Source: Ceratorhiza oryzae-sativae
Lineage: Eukaryota; Basidiomycota; Agaricomycetes; Cantharellales; Ceratobasidiaceae
Assembly: GCA_030998015.1 (NCBI GenBank)
Contig: JARWMV010000001.1
Coordinates: 124,001 to 188,000 of the forward strand
Reading direction: 5' to 3'
Length of the DNA stretch: 64,000 bases
Of the stretch, positions 21,982 through 33,557 are shown piece by piece. The position numbers and the translations under genes were made by a program. The notes under the pieces were generated by a model that was given only the letters and a program-made list of their open reading frames with translations, was not told the DNA's origin and did not search any database. Position 1 is the first letter of the stretch. Every line of letters starts with the position of its first letter.

Positions 21982-22644
21982 TCCGCTGGTAAATGAGATA
22001 GGCGAGGACTATAACAAAAACACGACGTCAGACTATCTTATTGCGCTTGCGATACGCGCAGGAGGATCGTGGATCACATGGAACACCGGCAAGCGCCGAT
22101 TCTTGAGCGTATCGCTGTGGTGCGGGCACATTTCAAAAGACAAAATGCTGAGCCACAGTGTAATATTCACACTAGATACGCGCGTGTCGATTCATCTGGT
22201 GACTCCTTGCTCATTGAGAAGCAACTTGAAGCGTTTCAAGAACCACTTGCAGCCCGGGGAACACATACGAGGCTGACCAGGTCAAATCGAGCTGTGGGAA
22301 TGGGATCCAACTTGTCAGCCCCTAGAGGTATTTAAAACAAGGCTCAATCGCACCGCACTGTGGCGGCTTCGACAAATACTCAGTGTGGAACTCGGCTCAA
22401 GGGCGAAAAACTCGGTAGGGTAGCCAGTGTTCAGTCTGAAACGACTCATGTTCCAGGTAAAGTTTGTCGCTGCCAAAGCAATGCGTAGTAAATCCCGATC
22501 AGCACCAGAAGTGTTGTCTATCCTCCTCATATTTTGTGGCATTTTGCCGAGCAAGTACAGCGAGATGAGGCGCGAGATATCACGTGCCCGGCAACCGGGA
22601 GTAGGAAACCCGGTAGCCGAGCTCAGAGCCTGCAAACGTCCATC
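21982..22644. other. intergenic, presumed promoter of the ABC transporter
   Basis: No supported gene. Minus-strand frames between 22315 and 22635 lack recognisable features. The first few hundred bases upstream of 21981 should contain the transporter promoter. Confidence 0.3.
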
Positions 22645-23591
22645 CTACAATATACTCGTAATAAATACAAAGGAAATACACGTAAATAAGAGTCCGAGAA
22701 AATGTTCTCTAAAATTGCACAATCTACGTGATGCGTTCACAGGAACAAACGTTGGATCCAAACCTGAGGTCACAGTCACAGTGACGGTCGGCGGGTTGCT
22801 GGCAGTTGGTTCAAGGGTATGGCTAGAAAAGGTTGAGGCACTTGAAGTGGAAACCTCCGAAGTGGAGGTAAATGGCGTAGATGATGATGATGGAGGAGGA
22901 GAGGGTAATGTGAATACCGTTGACGTGATGGTTTCTGACGTGATGGGTAACGACACCAGGCTAATGGGGAAAGTGCACGATATTGCGAATATCTACATGA
23001 ATATGTCGTCAAATTTCACCGAGTTTGTTTATTCATGGCCAAAGACTCACTGCGCCTGGGTTTGAAACATCAACGAACCGAAGTTCATAAAGAGATCTGA
23101 CAGTAAAAGTGAATCTCAAGCTTAGGGTAGGTCAGATTGGTGGAGGACTTGCGGTATAGTAGCACCCGGGATTAGAAACGAACCCGCTCCAGAAGCTGAT
23201 TCTAGATTCGTAGCTGAACAGGCATTCGTAAGGATGTGTTGGCCTTGACACATTACATTTCACTGACCGAGAACCACATCGTCAATCGTCGCTCCATCAG
23301 GACCCATGTGACCCAGCACTACTGAGAATTGCTAAACCACATGTATCACGCGTTTGAAACACGAGATCAACTGGCTGGTCAATACTTACCGGTGGGTCTC
23401 GAGGCTCCTGCTTCCATGTTACCCTAACAACTCGACAACGGATTGAATATCTCACAGGATATAGAAGTATAGAGTACATACGCCAAAATGTTCCCATTGT
23501 CTTTCGAGCTTATCGAGGTTGGGCAAGATAATTGGAAAGCATAAATAGAAGACAATAATGACAGGAAGATAATGAGCGAGTAAATCTCCAT
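22645..23591 (-). CDS. small secreted Ser/Thr-rich protein, probably GPI-anchored
   Basis: The start at 23591 gives MEIYSLIIFLSLLSSIYA, a signal peptide, followed by FQLSCPTSISSKDNGNIL. Splicing over short introns continues with VRVTWKQEPRDPPQFSVVLG and HMGPDGATIDDVVLG. Past a less certain middle exon comes a long Ser/Thr-rich stretch (about 22760-22950) with TVTVTVTSG repeats. The C-terminus is hydrophobic (LGLLFTCISFVFITSIL), as expected for a GPI signal or a transmembrane segment. The order of signal peptide, small beta-type domain, Ser/Thr stalk and hydrophobic tail is that of fungal cell-wall or surface proteins; no enzyme motif is present. It lies next to a second gene of similar design (24250-24954, same strand). 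The middle exon join around 23.0-23.25 kb is a guess. Confidence 0.55.
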
Positions 23592-24249
23592 GAACTGATG
23601 GAGCAACGATAGCATTCAGTAAGTTACAAGTGATTTCAGCACCGAGGAAGACCCAGGATGGTGACAGGATGAACGCCTTGGAGTTATGCAATGAGTGAGC
23701 ACAACAATGCAAGGCCAGAATATGTCGAACAGTCGGTAAGGAAGCTTCCAGATATAGCCATAGAATATGTTATATATAAAGTGCAAGCCTGGATTTGACT
23801 GGCTCCCAAGACCCGTGGGCAGCCAGTGGTTGTTGTGGTTGAATCGACGAGGCCGGTGGCGATGGCGACCAACGGCTTAGTCACCGCCCGGAAGTAAGCG
23901 CCAGAGACAATGGAGATGGGCCGCATTGTTCGACCTAAAAATACGACAAGAGCCGAACCCAGCCTTCTATTTCCTTTGAATGAATTCTTTCAGGGGGAGA
24001 AAATTGGCACTATATGCGCGACCAACGGCAATGAACCAATACACCATCTGTTGCACTCGACCAAAGACGAGAATTAACCTAAGTTTGCATTGAAATTGAA
24101 GTCCGAGCTCAAAAATTACTTTACTACATCGTAGAGGTACAACAGAGATGAGAGGTATTGTTCTGGCACAGCGCAACCAAGCGTCCACGATAGACAAAGA
24201 GACATATGTACATCATATGACGTCAGCCTATGAATTTGATTTCCAATAT
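23592..24249. other. intergenic, no supported gene
   Basis: Several hydrophobic short frames occur on the minus strand (for example near 23684-23926), but they have no start context, splice extension or known motif. Confidence 0.3.
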
Positions 24250-24954
24250 TCAGAGAAGCGCAGCCAAGCCAGCGAAGAAAACTGCTGTCACAGCAGGGAT
24301 GTTGAGCCCTGGCGCCCCGTTGCCAGCGGCTGAGGTGGTTGAAGTGGGGGCTGTGGATGTAGAAGATGCAGACGATGCAGAATGGCTCGAAGCGGTACCA
24401 GTCGCGGAGTTCGGGGCGGGGGACGTGCCAGCTTGAGCTTGGTTAACGATAGGGAAGATGGAGGATGTAGCGTAAACCTGGTTGATATTGGTAACGTTGA
24501 CGAACTCGATTTGATAAGTTTTTCTGGTGAGATATGTGGTAATTAGCAGGAGCCGGTGCATACATTCGTGGCGCCACTCACGCAGCGGGAACGGGAGGGA
24601 GTGCGAATGAGTGGGTACCGGCCGAGGTGTTCACGTTATTGGCTGGAAGGAAACCAGCTTGTTAGCGGGGGACGACATTTCGGAATATGAATCGATACAT
24701 ACCCACTGCCAGTGGGCTAATCACGGAGGGAGTATTGGTGTCGCGAAGCTCGATCGTGAACACGTCTGGGTCTCCGGCACTCGACGTCCATGAGACGCTG
24801 AAAACAGCCCGGTTAAACCCACGAGTCCATTGCACAGGCGAGACACCTACGTTACTGTGCCATTGCTCCATCCATTCGAGTCTGGCGCGGTGATGGTGAA
24901 GGCCGATGCGGCGGTGGCGAGGGCGAGAGAGAGAACGGCAGCGGACAAGTGCAT
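24250..24954 (-). CDS. Kre9/Knh1-type Ser/Thr-rich GPI-anchored protein
   Basis: The start at 24954 gives MHLSAAVLSLALATAASA, a clear signal peptide, followed by FTITAPDSNGWSNGTVTVSW across an intron, the typical opening of the yeast Kre9/Knh1 N-terminal Ig-like domain. The domain continues SSAGDPDVFTIELRDTNTPS, then NVNTSAGTHSFALPPVPAA and YQIEFVNVTNINQVYATSS. A stalk rich in Ser, Thr and Ala follows (SSHSASSASSTSTAPTSTTS), and a hydrophobic tail IPAVTAVFFAGLAALL ends at the stop. GNGAPG just before the tail offers a likely GPI attachment site. Family members are cell-surface proteins tied to cell-wall beta-glucan assembly; the exact role is unproven. Three short introns fit GT-AG borders. 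Confidence 0.88.
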
Positions 24955-25371
24955 TCTGACGGTGAGAAATGACAGGTGGGTGGGAGAGCGTGGTGGTTGG
25001 CTGACGTCGAGGGCGGAGGAGCGAGCAAAGGAATCGAGCTATATTTGTATCTGTGGGGGCATATTTAGAACGAAGCCGCCACTTGGCTGCGCATTCGGCA
25101 GATCACCTGATTTGGCGCACCATGGGTTAAACCACAGATAATGGAGATCTGCAGGTTTATGATACACGTGGAAGGCGAAGAGAAATTCAACTCAGGGTTT
25201 ATGATCGACGACTCGCTTGACTCAACAGAAGAATCCTCAACAGTTGCCAATACTGTCCATCCTGAAAATGCCGATATTCGTATTCCATGCCAACCGAGCT
25301 TTAGCATACTGCTACATTGAGAAAAGACGAAACCCTACAAAAGAAAATCCAGGAGCGCACAATAAACAGAC
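24955..25371. promoter_or_regulatory. intergenic, presumed promoter of the Kre9-like gene
   Basis: No gene is seen. This 5' flank lies directly upstream of the start at 24954. No defined element was recognised. Confidence 0.3.
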
Positions 25372-26619
25372 TCATAGCTTGTACGCAGACACAATATGGT
25401 ATCTAATAACTGCGTTATTCATTGGATCTCGGATCTCCTTCCGGATCTCTTCGAACCATTCGTCAAACTCGTGATTCGTCATGCCAGTCGACAAGAACAC
25501 CGGGCGAGTGTTCTCCACAAATTGACAGACATTCATGGCCATCAGCAACCCTACCTCTTGCATTTCGGGATCTGGATGCCAAAGGCCATTTAAGGGAAGC
25601 TCCCACACGCCATGAGTTGCCTGATGGAAACCGAAATTAGGCCTTGAGGCCCAAAGCAGATCCCCTGGACTAAGCCACGCATCGATTAGTTGACTCCCCT
25701 CTGTTTGAATCCCGCGTTTTGCCCACAAATCTCGGACTTGCTCGAACAATCGGGCGGTTTGTCCACAAGGGCCGTCGAGGGCTGGTTTAAGCCCGCCGGG
25801 AAGGGTGATTCGTGGGTATATTTCGGCAAAAATGAATAGTCCGCCTGGTCGCAGGACTCGATGCATCTCCCGTAAGAGACTACGCCAGTCAGTCACCTGC
25901 AGAGGAAAGCTAAGACAAATTGCATCCGTCATATGGTGTGGCTCACCATTCCCAAAGAATGTCGCGCATGAACAATGTCAAACGTGCCATCGCCTTCCAT
26001 TATACCCTCGTGAACATCGTACACCTCGTAATGCAAGTTTTCACGCGGAATATGCTGAATGGTGGGCGCGACGTCGATGCTTTTGACATGAACATCTGGA
26101 TATTTCGCTGCAATCTCTTCCGCCCTAGGCCGCATATATATCAGAATCAAGCCTCGGAAGGTTGCCGTAGCGACCGTAACGTACCATATCCCAGTTTGTG
26201 TACGGACGTCGAGCACGCCCTTATGTCTTCCTTCTGGACATCCAACAAGATGCTTGGCGATCAGCTCGTCAAGTGGGTTCCCAACAACAAGCTTGACCGC
26301 CAAATGTTGAATTCGCAGGCGACGAATCTCGCCCTGGTCTGCTGGTAGGACCATTGGGACGCCATCATAAGCAGGATATGCACGACCGTTTTCATATCGG
26401 AAGAAGGCTGGTACCTGGGTTAGCGGGATGTAGCGGGGATGATACCACCGAGGCCTTACTAGATACGTCATTTGACTGAATCGTGATCATAGTGTCCATG
26501 CTTGAATCCGTGTCGCTCACGTAGCTGCTCTCAGTGTCATATTCTCGTGTATCTGCCGCTGGGTCGACGACCCAGACAACACCCTCAGTGACGTCGTCCC
26601 ACACGCGGGTTGCCATCAA
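25372..26619 (-). CDS. SAM-dependent methyltransferase-like protein (LaeA/TAM-type), altered motif I
   Basis: Class I methyltransferase fold, closest by motif order to the LaeA-like/TAM-type proteins common in fungi. The start at 26619 gives MMATRVWDDVTEG, then an acidic Ser-rich N-terminus. The core follows: FFRYENGRAYPAYDGVP, RIQHLAVKLVVGNPLDELI, motif I read as VLDVRTQTGIW, then AEEIAAKYPDVHVKSIDVAP, FDIVHARHSLGM, DWRSLLREMHRVLRPGG and LFIFAEIYPRI. The end is DPMNNAVIRYHIVSAYKL. Two introns are clear, near 26130-26185 and 25895-25950. In motif I the family pattern is DxGxGxG (typically DVGTGTG); here the first two glycines are Arg and Gln. That should weaken SAM binding, so the protein may be inactive or use another ligand. 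Everything else is collinear with the family. Confidence 0.85.
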
Positions 26620-28408
26620 TCTTGAACCTCAACTCGGTAGCGAGCAGACTGGCATCCGATATGCACGAACAAAAGAGCTTCAAGCTTAGGATCGAATACT
26701 TGGCACTGAAATTCAGCCGAACCAGTGAACGAAGAGGGAAGCGTGCCTTCTCCTCGGACTGCCCAGCATATTTGTATGTCATCGGTGGCTGTGGCTGTCC
26801 ATTCGAGGCAAAGCGCTTTAGCGCGCACGTTTGATGGAGCTGTAATTAAGCTAGGCTAAGATTGACATGCATTACTCATCGTGATCAGCATATCGCTCTG
26901 TATTTGGATGCTGCTCGGACCACATTACCACCTTCGATCAAACCAGAAAAGTTGTCAACCGCGGATTATATGCACATTTTTCAGTTAACATGTTATGTTT
27001 CGCATTATGCACCTAAATTGGTGTCCAAATTTCAGCCTCCTCCATGAGTTAGCTTGCACGTCGCCTTTCGACTTCTCGCATAGAACACTGGGACAATCTA
27101 TCAGTTTCAAACGAGTTAGCTTCAGCTATGTTGGGCTAGTCAAAAGGACTATGTCTTTTGGTACCTACCCAGTCATGGGGTACCATTCCGTGCAAGCCGA
27201 TTGGGCATTAGAAAAGCCGTTTTTTTCATATTACCAACCCGATTATCTCGCATCGAACTACTAAGAATTAGTCGAGCTTGGATGTTTCATTTAATTGCCC
27301 CGCGCTCGGCCATCACTCGCGACCCTTGTGGACCAAGGCGCGTGCGCGAGATTGCTCATAAATATAATCAAACATGAGCGCCGCGTAACCTAATATACCA
27401 GATGGGTTAGACGAGATCTCGTGGAGCAGGGATGGTCATTCAAGACATTTCTGACGTGATCGTTCCTGCACCTGGTTGCGTATGGTTACCCCTTTGAGGG
27501 GTTACCACATCTAACTATCTGTTGGGGAAAGCCCAGAGTTGCGGCTTGATACCCGTTATCAACCATGGCCGGCACTGATTAAAGGGGTGGATCAACATGG
27601 GGATCTGTGATCGAGAGCCAGCCGTGCCCTATTCGGCAGTCAAAGGTGTTTCGGTGTGGCGAACTTAAACTATTGAGCTACAAGTATTACCGAGGCCTTG
27701 CGCGCGGCTTTGTTGACGGTTAAGTATTATCGATGAAGATTCCGTATCAGAGGGGACGCTCGCTCGCTGATGGCAAGCGTTCTATTTTGAGGGCGAACCA
27801 CGTTCTTGTAACCCCTTAGCGCCCAACCCCTGTGTTGGTTGTTCATATGATATCATTGCCCAGACCGGATTATTTTGAGAAACGGGCATGTTCATATCGT
27901 TTGGTATGTGGCCTGTGCCCGATCACGAACCTATTGATCTTCACCAGCTGGTTGGAGGTCTTATGTAAACCTCATTAGTGCACCATTCCGGTTGGGTCGT
28001 ATTCAACTCCTGAATTTCCACTACGTGAAATCAAAAGCTAGGAATTCATCTCAGTTGAGTGCCGAGACACGATGAAAACGTCGCTCAATCTGCCAGACGC
28101 TGATCCAATTTGGAGAATGCAAGCCACAGAGCGTGAAGATCTTAATATTTGGCAGTCATGGGTTTGTTGATGTAAAGCGAGCAAGAAAGGCGTGTCTTGT
28201 GTAATTCAGGTGCGCTAGACATACGGTATGAAACTACGACTGAATCAATGGGTTGGTTGGCACTTCAAGATCCCGAGCCCTACCGCGCATATACCCAGCA
28301 TTATCAAAGAACGGCAGTGACCTTGACTACTGGCAAGATCCATTCTGGACATACTATTACGTGTAATTGACATGACAAGACCGCCTATCCTATGACAATT
28401 GAAAGGTG
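26620..28408. other. gene-poor region
   Basis: I find no convincing gene in these 1.8 kb. Frames are short and AT-rich. A weak inverted repeat, GGTTACCCCTTTGAGGGGTT, occurs near 27484-27503. Confidence 0.35.
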
Positions 28409-28906
28409 TCAATCCATTGCCATCCTGTCAGATGACATCAGGTTCGAGCGCGGACTTTCCTGAGGCAGTCCGTGATGATCGATTTCGACAGTCCCCGAAT
28501 GGTGTTTAGGAGGTTGCCGAGAGGCAACCAATTTTTTGTAGCCAATGTGTCTTCGGTACCTAGCGTCCATATGCTTTGGGTCCGTGGAAAAGGACAAGAA
28601 TAGGCTCGTAGGGGCAATCATGTCGATCTCTGTCAGGTTTAATTCAAACATGGTCAAAACGAGGTTTGGTGGAGCATCAGCCACAATCTGCTCTAGTACT
28701 TTAGCAGGCAACTACGTCACCTGCACCCGGGGGTTGGTTGTGCTTGCCCCCCAATCGATCGTCCAGAATGATTTGATGGTAGGAGAGTGGAGCCGGGAGG
28801 CTCCGGCAAAATGACGTCTGTGAGCGCTTGATCGTCGATCAGCTGAAAAAAGGTGAAGCAATTGTGTGCAGGTAGAATCAAACCACAAACGAGGCAGGGT
28901 GCGCAC
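28409..28906 (-). other. possible small coding fragment
   Basis: The minus-strand frame 28711-28409 (MPAKVLEQIVADAPPNLVLT at its start) has normal composition. Just upstream, another frame reads LIDDQALTDVILPEPPGSTL. They might be exons of one small gene joined over about 28690-28740, but no family is recognised and no clear start context exists. Confidence 0.25.
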
Positions 28907-29680
28907 TATCCTGTTGCCACATTGTATGTGGCTGAATATATGAATCAGTCACTGGGACTTGGGCCTTAGGGATGGGGGGTTACGACTGGCGCCTCCGTTA
29001 TCGAACGGGAAAAAGGACATACTTTGACTTGGGTTACGCTCATAAGGGTTGCTAGTGATTTTGCGTGCTTAATAATGAAACCTGATTGCTAGGGTGCCTA
29101 TGTCCTTCTGCGTGTTGTCAGTAGTTGCGGTAATCATTTATTTTGGTGATAGGCTAGGACCTAAACCACCGGGAAAGCTATTATTTGTCGTGTAAAAACC
29201 TAAACGAGGAATACCTTGGGACTCATAGCTGCAATTTCAATTGACACAATACAAAGCATGAGGGCATGGCACTTCGCTAAACAGAATGCCGGGAAGGTAA
29301 GAAAAGGTGTTCTGATGGCCCATTCATTCACTTGATCTTCTCACGCGAACCGATTGAGATGGGATCAAGACCTGAGCTGTCAAAAAGTCTCGGCGAGGCT
29401 TAGGTGCCATCTACATTGCCAGAATTCTGATGTCCTCTGGTGCATCTCCCCATGAGGTGTACAACGATTTCAGTAGTAAATTCAAGATATTCGTAAAATC
29501 CTGCCAATATACTTGGAAATTCCTCGACCTATATCCCGCCCGTATTCTCAAAGGGCCACAAAGCGCTGCATTTCGGGATCAAGAGACACACGATCACGTG
29601 CCGACGCGTCAGAATGTTGCGTCACGTGCCCATTTGATATCCTGACTTTCTCTCTGCCGACCACTTGACTGGGGTCTCCA
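28907..29680. other. intergenic upstream of the coiled-coil gene
   Basis: No gene is seen. Two CACGTG E-box-like sites occur near 29596 and 29623, shortly before the start at 29681. Confidence 0.35.
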
Positions 29681-32600
29681 ATGTCTCAATCCAACGAAGA
29701 TTGGAACTTGCTCGATGCCAGCGACGGAGGAAGTGGCTCTGAAAAGGTTAGCACTTAAAACACAGTCGATTCAACGGGTTGTTAACGATGATGCGGCCGT
29801 AGCGCGGCTCGAGTTCACAACTAAGTGTAAGTCCATGGTACACGAGGATTGCGTGCCAGTCTGAAAGTTTCAATGAAGTCTACCAATACGGGAAACTCTA
29901 CAATGTCGGCATCTAGGCTACCTTCGACGTGGGATCTGTTAGAAGATTCCGCCTCCAATGGCGCTCGAGTGAGTGGTCTCCTGTTGGAGTATTTTTCGTG
30001 CTCATGCATCTCGGACTCATAGCCTACTCCAAAATCACTGTCGTCTCTCAAGCCCACCCACTCATCGATCTCCACCCCAGAATCTCCAGTATCGGACCGC
30101 CAGGTCGCTATTGTATCTAAACTCCTCGATGCTACGAAAAGGCTGCGGGGCGAACGCGATGAACTACGCCGAAGCAAAGAATTTGCAGAAGCCGAGCTCC
30201 TCGCTGTTCGCAATTCGCTCGCACGTGCCCAAGCCTCTACCTCTGATCCACAAAATGAGACGAAAATCGCTGAGCTCACCGAAAGTCTTGCTGCTGCCCG
30301 TGCTACGATATCTTCTCTTGAGCGACAATCCCTTTCTTCCTCCACTCTGCTTCAATCATCCTCTCAACCCCCTGGCACCCCCAACCGAACGACGATCATC
30401 CCTGCTCTTCGTGCGCAGATCAACGAGCTTACCGCACGCGTCGAACGTCGCACAGAGCAAATTGGGATTCACCAGCATGAGATCAAACGTCTTGAAGCAC
30501 ATCTTGGCATGACTCAGGATACCGTCCAAGAACTTCAGGAAGAGCTGGGCCAATTTCAGATCCAACGTCAAGCGTTGGTCGAGGATGCCGCGTTGGCAAG
30601 GGATGAAAGGGACGTTGCACGAAGGGCGCTGCAGGAAGGGCAGAGAATGGATGCGGATACTGCTGATGAGGAGAGGTCCTCGCTCGTGCACGTCATCTTC
30701 GACATGATGGGCAAGGCGAGAACAAACTGGCGTGTAGCCAATAACTATCAGGCCAAACTTGAGCAGCAATCAAGGGAGTCGGAGGCTCTACGCACCCAAG
30801 TTGGACAGCGTACGGCGGAACTCGAACTCTTGATGACCCAGGTCAATGGCGTCAACGCGAGGATATCCGTGCTCCGACAAGAGCTCCAAGCCGAACAACG
30901 ACGGGTAGCTGATGCCCAAAGCCAAGCGGATGAGGCGGAGAAACGTGCTGCGGATGCCGAGGAACAGGCACTTGCCGCCAAGTCCAGCGCAACGGAGGAA
31001 CAACAATGGGCGACCGAACATAAAGCCAAGCTCGAGGAGGCCCAATTCGAACTCGCAGCTGCCAGACACCGGTTGGTTGAACTTGAGTCTCGCTTAACCG
31101 AGGCCGAATCTGTTAAGGAGGAGCTGGAAGCGTGCGAAACGGCACTTGAGGAGCTAAAGGAGGAGCTGGAGGTGGAGAGAACAAAGGGCGCAGCGCGGGA
31201 GGCCGAGCTTCAGGCCGCGTTGGATCAACATCATCTTGAGACTAACCTCAAATCCTCTGAACTGGATGCGCTCAAGGACGAATTCGTCGCCACTGCGGCT
31301 GACCTGGAGATTCGTAACGCCGAGCTCGCGTCTCGTACCTCCGAACTCGAGTCTGTTCAGACTAGCCTCGACGCCAAGGTTTCCGAACTCGAGTTTAAGG
31401 GGGTCCAGTTCAACCAACTCAAAGCCGACCACACAGCCCTTCAGGGATGTCTCCAAGCCCTACAGTCAAGCTTTGAGGGCAAACAGTCCGAGTTGGATGC
31501 TCTTCGTTCGGGTCATGAGACGCTCCAAGCCGAATTCGAGGCCCTCCAGGCCGGTTACGACGCCAAGCAGGCCGAGTTCCGCACGCTTCAATCCGGGTTT
31601 GACGCTCTTCAAGCCGAGATCGAACAGAAGAATGAGGAGATTGCTCGGTTGAACGCCGCCCTTGATTCAGGCGTGGCAGGATCCCAAGCCGAACTCGAAT
31701 CCCTTCGAGTCGAGTTACAAACTGCACGCGAGTCATCAGTCAAATCACAGCGCGCGCTCGAGGATACCCAAGCTGAGCTTGCCAAAGCCATTGATAGGGC
31801 TGACCTGTTGAGTGTGGAGAAGAGTGTTGTCGCGGGTGAGCTTAGGGTTGCAAAGGAGCAGGTTGGCGAGCTGTACGAGAGGATCAGTGAACTAGATGGG
31901 TTGGCTTTTGGAGTGGAGGGTATCAAGACAGAGTTGGTTGTTGCGAGGAAGGAGCTGGAGAATGTCAAGGCCGAGCGAGCGTTACTGGAACAACGCTGCG
32001 AAGAAACGGCAAGGCAGCATGCTGATCTCCAGCTTCAACATGCCGAGATCCAACAACAGCTTGCCGATGCTCGGACTCGCGTTTCGGAAATGCAGACCCA
32101 GCTTGAAGATGTGGAGATGCGCGCACCTGCGAGCGAGATGGACAGCCTGCGAGCTCAGTTAGAGGCCAAGGACGTCGAGATGGAAAGCTTGCGCACTGAA
32201 GTTGCTGAAATCGAGGATTTGCGGGTCCAGGTGGCCGAGCTAGAAGATACGCGCGCCCAGGTCGTTGAGCTCGAGCGGCTCGTTGTCGAAGCTCAAGCCA
32301 GCGGACAAGATGAAGGTATTGCGGCCCTCCAGAGTCGCATTCAGCAGCTCGCACGTGTCGAGGGAGAGCTCCGTACTCAGGTTCAAGGGCTTCAGCATTT
32401 GGAGACACATGCTAGCGCGTTGGAAGACGAGTTGCGCGGGATGGCGGTGGTGCAAGAAGAGTTGAGAGCCTTGCAGACTCGGTGAGTACGCTTTTGTTCC
32501 GAACTTTTCGGTAGATTAATACAGTTTTTCTAGCTCGATGGAGCAGCAAAATACGATCGCAGAGTTGGAAGCCCGCCTATCCACTTCTGCGGGAGGTTCT

Positions 32601-33557
32601 TCTGAAGCGCTTGAAAGACTGCAAGAACAGTATGATATGGTTCTTCAAGACGCCAAACGCATGACTGCTGAAGTCGAGGGCTACGATGATAAATTCCTCG
32701 AGTACGTCCTTGCATCACTATCGACCTGGGTGGTTGCTGACGCATGTTTGGTGTGTAGAGTTCTCAAGCGTGAAAAGAAGCTTGAGATCAAGGTTGGGAA
32801 CTTGACCCGCAAGCTGCGTGCGACACAGGCCAAATTAGACAGCGCGAAGGCTGCTCAAGCTGCCTCCCCACCTGCAACCAGTTCAGCGCCCGCTCCTGGA
32901 TCCGTGCCCGTGCCTAGATTCCAGTCTTCTACGGCTTCCGCTGTATCCCAGCCGGTACCCGGAGTAGCTCTATCCTCGTCCGCTGGCCCATCCCGCCCCT
33001 CCCCGCGGTCATCTTCGGCTGCATCCACAAGTGTTAGCCAGGCTGGGGCGAGCTCGCTCACTCAATCCGCTTCGTCTTCAGGCCCCAACTCAGTATTTTC
33101 CGCCTCTGGGTCTGCTGGAACTGGGTCTTTGACATTCAACACCGGCTCAAGATTTTCAGTTTCTGTAGGCGGCTCTAAACCTGCTAAGTCACCATCCCGG
33201 TCACCAGCACGCCGGCAGTTGCCAGATTTCAGCTCCAAGCTCGGGAGCTCGGCCAACTCTGGACCAGCGCCTGGCACTGGGCGAGCTGCGCTTCGTCCAC
33301 TCCCAATCTTTGGGACACAACCTGCGCCTGAGCCTACAAAGCCATCCCCGGACGGCGGATCACGAAAACGCCCCATTCCGGACGAGTTTTCGGACCTGAC
33401 GCCTGGAACGCATGCCGAGGTCGCGGCATCGACACCTCGCAATACCACTCCTCGCGCACATACGAGAATAAAGACTTTGGCTGGAGTAGGGGCGGGCATC
33501 GTCCGGAAGGGGTTCACGCCTTCGAGAACGGTAGGGAAGGGTGGCGAAGGCAGGTAG
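29681..33557 (+). CDS. long coiled-coil protein
   Basis: The start at 29681 gives MSQSNEDWNLLDASDGGSG. After two or three short exons the main exon runs in one frame from about 30050 to 32481. It is almost entirely heptad-rich: VSKLLDATKRLRGERDEL, then repeated units such as LESRLTEAESVKEELEA and LQAGYDAKQAEF / LQSGFDALQAEI (about 31500-31620). Two short introns follow (32485-32532 and 32702-32759). The coil ends near VGNLTRKLRATQAKLDSAK, and a C-terminal tail rich in Pro, Ser and Ala has SRKRPIPDEFSDLTPG and a basic end. Total about 1100 residues. Such proteins act as scaffolds (golgins, spindle or nuclear-pore coils). The basic tail could be a nuclear signal, but I cannot choose a family. 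No enzyme domain is present. The first intron borders are uncertain. Confidence 0.8.
31440..31640 (+). repeat. short imperfect tandem repeats inside the coiled coil
   Basis: Successive 14- to 15-residue units share the pattern LQxxxxxKQxELxxL / LQxGFDALQAE. At DNA level, blocks such as CTCCAAGCC and GCCGAGTT recur. This looks like internal expansion of the coil by unit duplication. Confidence 0.55.

Noticed and set aside
22427..23065. 212-codon plus-strand frame
   Set aside because: It is the antisense of the Ser/Thr-rich stalk (giving Val/Glu-rich sequence); the minus strand has the signal peptide and splice sites.
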